From positions 1-64,000 of the forward strand of contig JAFVFL010000036.1 of assembly GCA_017475555.1 (NCBI GenBank): DNA of 64,000 bases. Reading direction: 5' to 3'. Under the pieces are notes generated by a model. It made no database searches and was not told the DNA's origin. It saw nothing but the letters and a program-made list of their open reading frames with translations. Positions 26,314-34,148 of the stretch are shown here, one piece after another; positions within the stretch are counted from its first letter, which is position 1; every line of letters begins with the position of its first letter. This stretch comes from Ruminococcus sp. GTDB taxonomy: Bacteria; Bacillota; Clostridia; Oscillospirales; Ruminococcaceae. Both the position numbers and the translations under genes were made by a program.

Positions 26314-26774
26314 GGTGTCCATACTGCGGCTGCGGCGAGTCAAAGGTCATCGACTCACGCCCCAAGGACGGCAGCATAAAGCGCCGCCGTGAGTGCATTG
26401 AATGCAGCTCAAGATTCACAACGTTCGAGATCATCGAAAAGCCTGCGCTCATGGTGCAGAAAAAGAGCGGAAAGCTCGAAGCGTTCGACCGGGACAAGCT
26501 GACCAGAGGCATATACACAGCGGTCAAGAAGCGTCCGGTCACTGTAGACCAGGTGGACGGGATCGCCGGCTACGTTGAGGAGCATTTTGCCAACGTTCAG
26601 CAGAACGTTGCAAGCACCAGGGAGATAGGTGAGCTTGTGCTGAGCAGACTGCGGGATATCGACCCTATCGCCTATATCCGCTTCGCCTCGGTCTATGAGG
26701 ACTTCACCGATGTTGACAGCTTTGTTGCAGTCATAAGTGAATTGGACAAAAAGAAAACAGAACGACCAGACTGA
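26310..26774 (+). CDS. nrdR: Transcriptional repressor NrdR
   Basis: The 154-residue protein begins with the NrdR zinc ribbon: Cys pairs in MRCPYCG and ECIECSSRF with the intervening VIDSRP. An ATP-cone domain (about 48-138) follows. NrdR senses dATP/ATP and represses ribonucleotide reductase genes by binding NrdR boxes. No nrd genes are in the window. The start codon overlaps the preceding stop (ATGA), so it is translationally coupled to the isomerase gene. Confidence 0.95.
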   Translation: MRCPYCGCGESKVIDSRPKDGSIKRRRECIECSSRFTTFEIIEKPALMVQKKSGKLEAFDRDKLTRGIYTAVKKRPVTVDQVDGIAGYVEEHFANVQQNVASTREIGELVLSRLRDIDPIAYIRFASVYEDFTDVDSFVAVISELDKKKTERPD

Positions 26775-26803
26775 ATGGTCAGATCGAAAGGAAAGTGAGA
26801 CAA

Positions 26804-27178
26804 ATGATCTTTGAAATTCTTGACAAGCTCAACGATGAGGACGAGCAGTCGCTGTTCGGGGCTGACACCGAGCGTTACAAGACCGTGTGCGCTATATGCT
26901 ATGTGCTGCCGATACTCTTCTTCCTGCCGATAATCTTCGACAGCGGATCGGAGTTCTGCAAATTCCACGGAAACCAGCAGTTCCTGTGGCTGATAGCCGT
27001 TCTCGCACTCGCAGTAATATCCATGATCCTCGGTGCGATACCGCTTATCGGCTGGATAATGCAGGTCATCATCGTAATGGCGATAATCGCAGGTATGGCT
27101 CTGCTTGCGATCGGTGCGTACAAGGGCTATGCTGTGAAGCTGCCGATAGTCGGCGACGCCTTCACGCTGTTCAAGTAA
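26804..27178 (+). CDS. Small membrane protein of unknown function (DUF4870-like)
   Basis: The ATG at 26804 follows AAAGGAAAG; a GTG at 26795 is part of that site. The 124-residue product has a short cytoplasmic start followed by three hydrophobic segments (about 30-47, 60-80 and 85-107). The motif CKFHGNQQFLWL resembles the HARQGL-type sequence of DUF4870/Tic20-like proteins, whose function is unknown. It directly follows nrdR and is probably in the same transcript. Confidence 0.7.
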   Translation: MIFEILDKLNDEDEQSLFGADTERYKTVCAICYVLPILFFLPIIFDSGSEFCKFHGNQQFLWLIAVLALAVISMILGAIPLIGWIMQVIIVMAIIAGMALLAIGAYKGYAVKLPIVGDAFTLFK

Positions 27179-27184
27179 GCTGTA

Positions 27185-27607
27185 TCAGGCTACAGGCAGC
27201 CTCAGACCGCCGATGTCCTCGCTGTAGACAAGTGAGGCGGCGATAGTCCCTGCACAGACGAGAAGCTCCGCACGCAGCTCCTCTCCGCCGGGGGAGTAGT
27301 TCCTTATGCGGTATACATACAGCTTGCCCGCCTGTCCTGCATACTCTCTGAGAGGAAGCCCCTGTTTGTCCTGTATTTCGGCATATTCCTCATAAGCAGC
27401 TGAAAATTCATCAGGGATAAGGACTGCATGGCAGTACAGCTCCTCAGCCTCCCAGCCGTGAAGTGCAAAATAGTCCGTCCTGTCGCTGACCGACAGTACC
27501 CGCACAGGCTCAGGCTGCTCAGGTGTGCTGTCCTCCCTTGTCAGTACGGAAACCGCAAGTGCGGCGGCAATTGCAGCTGCGGCAAAAATCAAAATACCCT
27601 TTTTCAT
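27185..27607 (-). CDS. DUF4830-like membrane-anchored protein
   Basis: The 140-residue protein has an N-terminal membrane anchor (about 4-22) and a small extracellular domain. Its HGWEAEEL, IPDEF, YEEYAEIQDKQGLPL and YRIRNYSP segments match what I recall of DUF4830 in Clostridia. Function is unknown. It is convergent with the preceding gene (6 bases between stops) and divergent from the pseudouridine synthase. Confidence 0.65.
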   Translation of the reverse strand: MKKGILIFAAAAIAAALAVSVLTREDSTPEQPEPVRVLSVSDRTDYFALHGWEAEELYCHAVLIPDEFSAAYEEYAEIQDKQGLPLREYAGQAGKLYVYRIRNYSPGGEELRAELLVCAGTIAASLVYSEDIGGLRLPVA

Positions 27608-27668
27608 AGTAAGACCCCCGTATTTTTTAATTGATTATATGGCGGGGATACTGAAAATATAACGAAAA

Positions 27669-28442
27669 ATGATAAGACTTGACAGATTCATCTCCGAGCG
27701 TACAGAGTACACAAGAAGCCGGATAAAGGAGCTTGCCGCAAGGGGCAGCATATCCCTGAACGGTACGCCTGTCCGCCGGAGCGATGTGAAGATCGACCCT
27801 GAGAGCGATACGGTTGAGGTGTGCGGGGCTGTCATAGGCAGCCAGCGGTACAGGTATATCCTCCTCAACAAGCCCGCAGGCTACGTCAGCTCCACCAGTG
27901 AGCACGACGGGAAAAATGTCATGGAGCTTGTCCCCCCTCAGATGAGGACAAAGGCTATGTTCCCGGCAGGACGGCTCGACAAGGATTCCCTCGGAGCACT
28001 GCTCATCACCGACGACGGAGAGCTTTCCCACAGGCTGCTCTCACCCGTGTCACACATACCCAAAATATACATTGTGAAACTTGACAGACCATTCCAAAAC
28101 AAATATGTTGACATATTCAAAAAAGGTATTGAAATAGGCGGCGGCGAGACTTGCCTCCCCGCAAGGGTGCGTCAGGCTGAAAACGCCGATAATATGGCGT
28201 TTGTGGAGCTTTATGAGGGTAAATTCCATCAGGTGAAGCGTATGTTCAGTGCTGTTGAAAACTGTGTTGAAAAGCTGATGAGAATATCATACGGAAACCT
28301 TATTCTCCCCGAAACACTGGGAATAGGCAGCTGTATGGAATTATTGCACAAAGATGTTGAAAAAATGCTCGATGAACCCGATTTCGACAGGATTTGCACG
28401 GATTTTTCTGACATTTTTTCGGCAATTCTAATAAACAACTAA
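27669..28442 (+). CDS. RsuA-family pseudouridine synthase
   Basis: The 257-residue enzyme has an N-terminal S4 RNA-binding domain (about 1-60) and a catalytic domain. The active-site Asp is in PAGRLDKDSLGALL (D100), and GKFHQVKRMF is the usual later motif. It should convert a uridine in 16S or 23S rRNA to pseudouridine; RsuA, RluB, RluE and RluF cannot be separated here. No strong ribosome binding site precedes the ATG. The last third is A+T-rich compared with the rest. Confidence 0.85.
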   Translation: MIRLDRFISERTEYTRSRIKELAARGSISLNGTPVRRSDVKIDPESDTVEVCGAVIGSQRYRYILLNKPAGYVSSTSEHDGKNVMELVPPQMRTKAMFPAGRLDKDSLGALLITDDGELSHRLLSPVSHIPKIYIVKLDRPFQNKYVDIFKKGIEIGGGETCLPARVRQAENADNMAFVELYEGKFHQVKRMFSAVENCVEKLMRISYGNLILPETLGIGSCMELLHKDVEKMLDEPDFDRICTDFSDIFSAILINN

Positions 28443-28458
28443 TTGTAAGTTTGGCAAT

Positions 28459-28495
28459 TTAGCACCTTGAAAAAATGTTTGAAGAGTGCTAAAAT
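28459..28495 (+). promoter_or_regulatory. Promoter and overlapping inverted-repeat operator of the sugar ATPase gene
   Basis: TTGAAA (28467-28472), 17 bp, TAAAAT (28490-28495) form a promoter. It is overlapped by an inverted repeat TTAGCACCTT (28459-28468) / AAGAGTGCTAA (28482-28492), whose right half includes GAGTGCTAA. A repressor bound here would cover both promoter boxes. The leader to the start codon is long (about 125 bases). Confidence 0.6.
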
Positions 28496-28628
28496 AGTAT
28501 TGTAGCTGATAGTGTATTGGGATATCCGCAGGATATGCTTTAATAAATACATACGTCAGTGTGAGTGCCGTTTACCCAGATCACTATTCGGCACGATCAA
28601 AAGAAATTGAATTGGAGGACTGGATCAA

Positions 28629-29768
28629 ATGGCAGGCTTAACACTGAAACACATTTACAAGAAGTATCCGGGCGGCGTTGTTGCTGTTTCTGATGTAAAT
28701 TTAGACATAAGGGATAAGGAATTTATCGTTCTCGTCGGCCCTTCAGGCTGCGGAAAGTCTACTACTCTCCGTATGATAGCTGGTCTTGAGGAGATATCTG
28801 AGGGCGAGCTCTATATCGGCGACAAGCTCGTAAACGATATCGCTCCTAAGGACAGAGATATTGCGATGGTTTTCCAGAACTACGCTCTTTACCCGCATAT
28901 GACGGTTTACGATAACATGGCTTTCGGACTCAAGCTCCGCAAGGTCCCCAAGGACGAGATAGACAAGAAGGTCAACGAGGCTGCTAAGATACTCGACCTC
29001 TCTCACCTCCTCGACAGAAAGCCGAAGGCTATGTCAGGTGGTCAGAGACAGAGAGTTGCTCTCGGACGTGCTATCGTCCGCAGCCCTAAGGTATTCCTCC
29101 TCGACGAGCCTCTTTCAAACCTCGATGCCAAGCTCCGTGCTCAGATGAGAACCGAGATCGCTAAGATCCACAAGAAGCTCGGTACTACATTCATCTATGT
29201 AACTCATGACCAGACTGAGGCTATGACTATGGGTGACCGTATCGTCTGCATGAAGGACGGCTTTATCCAGCAGGTAGATACTCCTCAGAACCTCTACGAG
29301 AACCCGGCTAACAAGTTCGTTGCAGGATTCCTCGGTTCTCCTCAGATGAACTTCATCGACGCTGTCCTCAAGGAGGAGTACGGTCAGTTCATCGTTGAGT
29401 TCGGCTCAGAGGACTCCAAGACCCAGAGAGGCGTAAAGTACCAGATAATCGTTCCGGAGTCAAAGGTCACTGACGAGCTCGGAAGCTACGTAGGCAAGGA
29501 GATAATCCTCGGCGTTCGTCCTGAGAGCATCCACGATGAGCCTATGTACCTCAACAACGCTACAACAGGCGTTATCGATGCTTACGTTGAGATCACCGAG
29601 ATGATGGGTGCTGAGACATATCTCTATCTGCTCTGCGAGGGCAACAGCCTTACTGCAAGAGTCAGCCCGAGAACTACAGCAAGACCCGGCGACGATATCA
29701 AGGTAGCTATCGACCCGAACAGAATACACATCTTCGACAAGGAGACTGAGCTTGCGATCGTAAACTGA
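28629..29768 (+). CDS. msmX: Shared sugar ABC transporter ATPase, MsmX/UgpC type
   Basis: The 379-residue protein has Walker [14 protein letters not shown], signature [14 protein letters not shown], Walker [17 protein letters not shown], the switch His in [10 protein letters not shown], and a C-terminal TOBE/regulatory domain (about 240-379). Such lone ATPases serve several carbohydrate importers whose gene clusters lack an ATPase; no permease is adjacent here. Codon use is strongly biased (CTC, AAG, GCT), as expected for high expression. The start follows GGAGGACTGG. Confidence 0.92.
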   Translation: MAGLTLKHIYKKYPGGVVAVSDVNLDIRDKEFIVLVGPSGCGKSTTLRMIAGLEEISEGELYIGDKLVNDIAPKDRDIAMVFQNYALYPHMTVYDNMAFGLKLRKVPKDEIDKKVNEAAKILDLSHLLDRKPKAMSGGQRQRVALGRAIVRSPKVFLLDEPLSNLDAKLRAQMRTEIAKIHKKLGTTFIYVTHDQTEAMTMGDRIVCMKDGFIQQVDTPQNLYENPANKFVAGFLGSPQMNFIDAVLKEEYGQFIVEFGSEDSKTQRGVKYQIIVPESKVTDELGSYVGKEIILGVRPESIHDEPMYLNNATTGVIDAYVEITEMMGAETYLYLLCEGNSLTARVSPRTTARPGDDIKVAIDPNRIHIFDKETELAIVN

Positions 29769-29856
29769 TCGGTTCAGCTTAAAGAAGAACTTCACTTTTC
29801 ATATTTATCCTTTCTTTCTACTCTGTTCCGTAGGGCGCACAGGACAGGGGGCAGGG

Positions 29857-29888
29857 GACCGCAGACCGCTGCGGTCTCTTGTTTTTTA
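29857..29888 (+). terminator. Terminator after the sugar ATPase gene
   Basis: GACCGCA / TGCGGTC form a 7-bp stem with loop GACCGC, followed by TCTTGTTTTTT. It ends about 18 bases before the next gene's start, so that gene may depend partly on readthrough. Confidence 0.75.
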
Positions 29889-29905
29889 TTACTTCGGAGG
29901 AAAAA

Positions 29906-31189
29906 ATGAACACTATCAAAGAATATCTGCATTCAAAAAGCGGCGAAATGACGGAGCTTCTGCGGGAGCTTGTGGCGATACCGAGCGTTCAGGGCGAGGC
30001 TGAGGACGGTTTTCCGTTCGGCAGAGAGCCTGCAAGGGCGTTGGAGTTCATGCTCGGAAAATGCCGTGAAGCCGGACTTGTGACCGAAAATGTTGACAAC
30101 TACGCCGGCTCTGCGGATCATGGCAATGACCCGGAGCTTGCGATACTCTGCCACCTTGACGTTGTCCCGGCTGGGACAGGGTGGGAGACTGACCCGTTCA
30201 GGCTCGAATATGACCCGGCGACGGACAAGCTGACCGGAAGAGGTGCGATAGATGACAAGGGGCCTGCGGTTGCGGCACTTTATGCTGTCAAAGCGATAAA
30301 GGAGTGCGGTATACCGCTGAAAAAGGGCGTAAGGCTCATCTTCGGCACTAACGAGGAAAACGGCTCGGCGGACATTGCGTACTACCGGACAAAGCGTGAG
30401 CTGCCGCCCATGATTTTCACCCCGGACGGCGAGTACCCCGTGATAAACGCCGAAAAGGGTATGCTCAGGGTGTATTTTTCCGCACCGCTGACCGGCGGAA
30501 TTTTCCGGAATATAGCCGTTGACAACGCAATCAACGCAGTTCCGGGAGCTGTGCGGTACACCCTGACCGGCGAGCAGAACGAGCGGTGCTGCACCGGTAC
30601 TGCCGCCCACGCATCTACACCCGAAAAGGGTGAAAATGCCGTAACTAAGCTCCTTTCCGAGTACAGGGACGCCGACCCGCTGCTTGCGGAGCTTGCCCGG
30701 CTTTTCCCACACGGAGAAACTGACGGAAAAAGCTGCGGACTTGGATTTTCTGACGAAATATCGGGGAAAATGACCTGCGTCCTCTCTGTTCTCAGCAGCT
30801 CCGGCGACAGTATCTCCGGCGGCATTGATATCAGATTTCCACTCGACCAGACAGTTTTCAACATCAGCAGCATCATATGTGGAAAACTTCGTGAAGCCGG
30901 GTTCACCATTGATTCATGCGAGGGCGTTGAGCCGCATATCACCCCGGAGAGCTCGCCGCTTGTGCAGTCGCTCCTGACCGCATATGAAAGGGTCACAGGC
31001 GATAAAGGGCGGTGTATAGCCATTGGCGGCGGCACCTATGTGCATGATATCCCCGGCGGAGTTGCCTTTGGTGCGGAATTTCCCGGCTCAGACGGTCTTA
31101 TGCACTCACCCGGCGAGTTCATTACATTGAACGATCTGCTCCGAAACGCCGAGATCATCGCCCACGCGATCACCGAGATCTGCCGGTAA
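29906..31189 (+). CDS. M20-family dipeptidase (PepV/Sapep-like)
   Basis: The ATG at 29906 follows CGGAGGAAAAA, giving 427 residues. The dinuclear metal site of M20 is visible: a His and Asp in ILCHLDVVPAG, the bridging Asp in RGAIDDKGP, the catalytic Glu pair in FGTNEENGS, an Asp in FTPDGEYP, and a late His in DGLMHSPGEF. The lid domain contains GTAAHASTPEKGENA. PepV-like enzymes cleave dipeptides in the cytoplasm for amino-acid use. The in-frame codons upstream (from 29879) lie in a terminator and are rejected. Confidence 0.88.
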   Translation: MNTIKEYLHSKSGEMTELLRELVAIPSVQGEAEDGFPFGREPARALEFMLGKCREAGLVTENVDNYAGSADHGNDPELAILCHLDVVPAGTGWETDPFRLEYDPATDKLTGRGAIDDKGPAVAALYAVKAIKECGIPLKKGVRLIFGTNEENGSADIAYYRTKRELPPMIFTPDGEYPVINAEKGMLRVYFSAPLTGGIFRNIAVDNAINAVPGAVRYTLTGEQNERCCTGTAAHASTPEKGENAVTKLLSEYRDADPLLAELARLFPHGETDGKSCGLGFSDEISGKMTCVLSVLSSSGDSISGGIDIRFPLDQTVFNISSIICGKLREAGFTIDSCEGVEPHITPESSPLVQSLLTAYERVTGDKGRCIAIGGGTYVHDIPGGVAFGAEFPGSDGLMHSPGEFITLNDLLRNAEIIAHAITEICR

Positions 31190-31240
31190 ACCCTCCGCCT
31201 GCCGCTGCGGCTGACTGTCACATAAACCTGTATTTTTTAT

Positions 31241-31300
31241 TGAGGGAAACCCTTTTGAAAAAGGGTTATCCCTCAAACTCCTTTCCTAAAACTTTCAGCT
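31241..31300 (-). repeat. Dispersed hairpin repeat, family 2, copy 2 (reversed)
   Basis: AACCCTTTTGAAAAAGGGTT is a hairpin inside TGAGGGA...TCCCTCA, followed by CTTTCCTAAAACTTTCAGCT, the conserved family-2 tail in reverse. It directly abuts the 20-bp inverted repeat. Confidence 0.75.
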
Positions 31301-31370
31301 AAAATCCCCAGATAGGGCACGCCGGTTGATTCTGGTTTGAAGCTGTGCGTGTGCCCTATCTGGGGATTTT
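31301..31370. repeat. Perfect 20-bp inverted repeat between two opposed family-2 repeats
   Basis: AAAATCCCCAGATAGGGCAC (31301-31320) is exactly reverse-complemented at 31351-31370, with a 30-base loop. It could form a strong bidirectional terminator, because each side ends in T-rich sequence. No coding sequence is visible from 31190 to 31481. Confidence 0.9.
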
Positions 31371-31377
31371 AATTAAA

Positions 31378-31430
31378 AGTCTTTGGAAGGGGGTACGGGG
31401 GAGAACCTTTCTTCAGAAAGGTGTCCCCCG
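31378..31430 (+). repeat. Dispersed hairpin repeat, family 2, copy 3 (diverged)
   Basis: AGTCTTTGGAAGGGGGTACG leads into the hairpin CCTTTCTTCAGAAAGG and ends GTCCCCCG. The layout is as in copy 1 with several substitutions, in the opposite orientation to copy 2. Confidence 0.65.
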
Positions 31431-31481
31431 ATAACAAGTACAGACTTATATGGCTGCCCGTCACAACAGCAGGTGAAGAGT

Positions 31482-31787
31482 TTATCGGGTAGTCGTAGTG
31501 GCACGCTCGCCGTCGAGGCCGTCAACGATATCACCAGCGGCGTCGCCGACGCCCTCTACGATATCCTCGCCGGCGTTTTCAATACCGTCGATAGCGTCGT
31601 TCACGTGGTCCTTAGCGGAGTTAGCCTCACTTGTTCCGTAGTTGTCGTCGTGCCTCCCGCTGTCGGAGACGTAGCCGTTGTTGTCGGAGTAAAATCCGTC
31701 GTCGTCCATATCGTCACGTCGTCCGCAGCCGGTCAGAGTGCTGCCGAGGAGCAGAAAAGCGGAGCTTATTGCTAAAATCTTTTTCAT
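31482..31787 (-). CDS. Small acidic lipoprotein
   Basis: The 101-residue precursor has a lipoprotein signal (MKKILAISSAFLLLG) with lipobox STLTGC. A short Asp-rich region follows, then a helical stretch of small and acidic residues (NDAIDGIENAGEDIVEGVGD) and a TTTT tail. Such repeats of Ala, Gly, Ile and Asp resemble surface or periplasmic stress proteins of Clostridia, but no family is certain. The start follows GAAGGGATAAG. The likely promoter overlaps a DnaA-box-like site. Confidence 0.75.
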   Translation of the reverse strand: MKKILAISSAFLLLGSTLTGCGRRDDMDDDGFYSDNNGYVSDSGRHDDNYGTSEANSAKDHVNDAIDGIENAGEDIVEGVGDAAGDIVDGLDGERATTTTR

Positions 31788-31807
31788 ACAATCTTATCCC
31801 TTCAAAA

Positions 31808-31993
31808 ATTATATTGCGGACAGGTTTTCCACAATACAAATCTATTGTTTACACATTTTCCCCAATTATCCACTATGTTTTCAACTTTTTCGACCTGTAA
31901 AAATCTGTATTTTGCGTTATTCTCCACACTCTCCACCAACTTTTCAACATATAGAAAGTTTATTCCCCATAAGTTTCAACAGTGTGTGGAAAA
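31808..31993. promoter_or_regulatory. Cluster of DnaA-box-like 9-mers and lipoprotein promoter
   Basis: Six sites occur: TTTTCCACA (31825), TTATCCACT (31866), TTTTCAACT (31878), TTTTCAACA (31941), GTTTCAACA (31973) and, in the other orientation, TGTGGAAAA (31985). TTTTCAACA and TGTGGAAAA also occur at the origin. ATTATA at 31808-31813 is a -10 box (TATAAT) on the minus strand for the lipoprotein gene. The rest of 31788-32035 is A+T-rich without genes. Confidence 0.55.
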
Positions 31994-32035
31994 GAAATTC
32001 ACAGCCGTGTGGAATGAATTTAGGACTATATTGCT

Positions 32036-32413
32036 CTAAAGCACAGTATATAACCCCGGCGTTTCCCCGTCACGCAGGAGCTGTGTCATGTGGATAAGCT
32101 CGGTTATCAGCTGTGCAAGCTCGTGGTGCTCCGCTTCGAGGGCGTACTCTATCCCGGCGTAGCCCCTGTCAAGCTCGCCGAGCTTCGAGTTATTGACTAT
32201 CACAGAGGCAGGGCGGCGGAAATCCTCCCACTCCTCCTCAAGCTGCCGTGCAGCTCTCACCGCCTCGTCCGTCCTGTCCTCCTCGGCAAGAGTCAGGATA
32301 TCCTCCAGCTCGTTCATCATTTTTCCGCACCGGCTGTTCACCCACACTCCCGACAGCACGCTGATGACGGCAAGCGAGCAGATAAGCCCGATACTTAGCC
32401 ATGTTCTCGTCAT
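32036..32413 (-). CDS. DUF4363-family membrane-anchored protein
   Basis: The 125-residue protein has one N-terminal membrane helix (about 7-25) and a helical soluble part containing LEEEWEDFRRPASVIVNNSKL and LEAEHHELAQLITEL. These match DUF4363, a family of unknown function regularly encoded next to DUF421 proteins in spore-forming Clostridia. Its start overlaps the stop of the DUF421 gene by four bases, so the pair is coupled. Confidence 0.8.
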   Translation of the reverse strand: MTRTWLSIGLICSLAVISVLSGVWVNSRCGKMMNELEDILTLAEEDRTDEAVRAARQLEEEWEDFRRPASVIVNNSKLGELDRGYAGIEYALEAEHHELAQLITELIHMTQLLRDGETPGLYTVL

Positions 32414-33108
32414 TTCTTCCCCTCCAGTCTTACCATGCGTCCGCTTTTTTTGTCCGCCATGAAGCCGTTTCCGGAGCTGTCAGCAGCCAAAAAAAGCACG
32501 CTTTCCGGTGAGCGTATGCCGTTATTTTTCAGTATCCGCTCTATCCCCTTCGCCGTAAGTCCGCAGTCCTGTGCGGCTTTTTCCTGCACCACTCCGTCAG
32601 ATATTATCATGGGCGGAGGGTCGCTTCCGCCGGAATCGCTTTTGAGCAGCACCGAAACTGAGCCGTTCGTCTCGACCACGGCATACTGCACATCTTCCGG
32701 CGAAAAAACGTCCTTTGCACGCAGGGCTGTCATCAGGTCATCGACCGAAAACCGCAGCTCACGCATGATATCAATGTTGATGCAGCCGTTGGAGATCATC
32801 ACCTTCGGGCTGCCGGAAATAAGTCTCCTGAGCCTTTGCGACCGCAATATCAGCTGTGAGACGATCACCTCACAGCAGACGAGCGAGAGTATCGGTGTCA
32901 CGCCGACTATCACCGGTATATCGGGGTCTTCAAGGGGCAGAGTTGCGATATTCGAGACGAGTATCGTTATCACCAGCTCTGACGGCTGCAATTCGCCGAG
33001 CTGACGCTTGCCCATAAGCCGTACTGCGAATACGACCAGTAAATACAGAATCACAGAGCGTATAAGAATTATACTCATCGGCATTCCCTCCGGTCGTATT
33101 ATTTCCAT
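32410..33108 (-). CDS. DUF421 (YetF-type) membrane protein
   Basis: The 232-residue protein begins with three membrane segments (about 10-85). A cytoplasmic part with the DUF421 landmarks RLMGKRQLGELQPSELVI and LRFSVDDLMTALRAKDVFSPEDVQYAVVE follows. In Bacillus, YetF-like proteins have been linked to spore membranes and metal or stress responses, but the activity is not known. The gene is first in an operon with the DUF4363 gene. Confidence 0.88.
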   Translation of the reverse strand: MEIIRPEGMPMSIILIRSVILYLLVVFAVRLMGKRQLGELQPSELVITILVSNIATLPLEDPDIPVIVGVTPILSLVCCEVIVSQLILRSQRLRRLISGSPKVMISNGCINIDIMRELRFSVDDLMTALRAKDVFSPEDVQYAVVETNGSVSVLLKSDSGGSDPPPMIISDGVVQEKAAQDCGLTAKGIERILKNNGIRSPESVLFLAADSSGNGFMADKKSGRMVRLEGKK

Positions 33109-33152
33109 TATCTCCGGAGTTATTCTTTATTGAGCGTTTATTGGTGCGACCC

Positions 33153-33437
33153 CGGCTGATGTTCTGGATCTTTTATTTTTCGGCTATATCAGATACCGCC
33201 GGTCGATATTTTTCTTCTATATTTTTTATCCCTACGCTAAGTCAAAGGGGGAAACCAAAGAGGCTATGGGGAAGGTAACAAAACCCACAAAGCCGCCACC
33301 CTTCCCCCTCCTCTTAGGTTTCCCCCTTTGGATTCCCCTTCCTTACTCCTCACCCCTATCCCGGCGGCTTTATCTTTTTCCTCTGGTTTGCTTTTTTTCT
33401 TCCGGAACGAAATATACCTGTTCAATTTTTTTCGGTT
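33153..33437 (-). repeat. Pseudoknot-capable dispersed repeat, family 1, copy B (longest)
   Basis: On the minus strand the order is: a left A-rich segment ending GAGGAAAAAGATAAAG, then AAAGCCGCC, the long arm CAAAGGGGGAAACCTAAGAGG, GGGGAAGG, GGCGGCTTT, CCTTCCCC, the complementary arm CCTCTTTGGTTTCCCCCTTTG, and the right end GACCGGCGGTATCTGATATAG with its flank to 33153. It fills most of the gap 33109-33554 between divergent genes. Confidence 0.85.
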
Positions 33438-33554
33438 TATTTTGCGTTTGTTTTTGTAGGAGAAAGCACCCCCGACCGGGCGGCATTGGCGGAAAAATTT
33501 CAAAAGCTTGTCCTTTTTCGACCCGTGAAGCGAATTGTATATCAGAGAGAATGA

Positions 33555-34148
33555 ATGATGAAAGCTGGTGATGCGATGACAGAAACAATGACAGATACCG
33601 AGTGGGAGGAGCTTCTCAGCAGCTCCCCCAAAACCGCCTTTGAAGCCCTCTACAGCAGCTTCGGCGGTCTGGTGTACGCCATAGCAGCCAACAAGCTCTC
33701 CGGTGTGGGCTGTCAGGCGGATATCGAGGACTGCGTGGGCGACGTTTTTGCGGAAATATTCAGATCAGCCGGACGTTTTTCCGGCAGCTGCGGCAGTATC
33801 AAGACCTTCGTCTCCACTATTGCCCGCCGCAGGGCAATAGACTGCTACCGCAGACTTACAAGAAACAGCCTGAGAAACGAAAGTATTGAGGACGAGGCAA
33901 TTCTTCCCCCCGCTTATGACGATACCGAGGAGGATGCTGAGGAACGCATAATGAAGCAGCGGCTATGGGCGGCTGTGAAGTCTCTCGGCGAGCCGGATAC
34001 CTCGATAATCGTATATCAGTATTTCTACGGGCTGTCCGTCAGCGATACGGCGGTAAAAGTCGGAATGACTCCGGCGGCTGTCCAGAAGCGGAGCGTGCGT
34101 GCGAGGGCGAAGATGAAGAATATACTGCTCAGGGAGGATAGAGAATGA
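33555..34148 (+). CDS. RNA polymerase sigma factor, sigma-70 ECF-like
   Basis: The 197-residue protein has region 2 (about 25-95), including DIEDCVGDVFAEIF and IKTFVSTIARRRAIDCYRR, and region 4 (about 130-190), with the helix-turn-helix VSDTAVKVGMTPAAVQKRSVRARAKM. It should direct RNA polymerase to a stress or surface regulon. The start is uncertain among ATGs at 33555, 33558 and 33576. It overlaps the next gene by four bases (ATGA), and that gene is its probable anti-sigma factor. Confidence 0.85.
   Translation: MMKAGDAMTETMTDTEWEELLSSSPKTAFEALYSSFGGLVYAIAANKLSGVGCQADIEDCVGDVFAEIFRSAGRFSGSCGSIKTFVSTIARRRAIDCYRRLTRNSLRNESIEDEAILPPAYDDTEEDAEERIMKQRLWAAVKSLGEPDTSIIVYQYFYGLSVSDTAVKVGMTPAAVQKRSVRARAKMKNILLREDRE

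Noticed and set aside
28459..28492. CIRCE heat-shock operator
   Set aside because: One half-site is exact, but the other is imperfect and the spacer is 16 instead of 9 bases; the gene is a sugar ATPase, not a chaperone.
31845..32039. Plus-strand open frames across 31383-32097
   Set aside because: They overlap the minus-strand lipoprotein and DUF4363 genes or the A+T-rich DnaA-box cluster, and have no ribosome binding sites.
33266..33571. Similar proline-rich open frames (KPTKPPPFPLLLGFPLWIP and variants) at 12552, 33266, 35193 and 36584
   Set aside because: They are translations of the family-1 repeats in one orientation. Start sites differ, and conservation follows the palindromic DNA structure, not codons.
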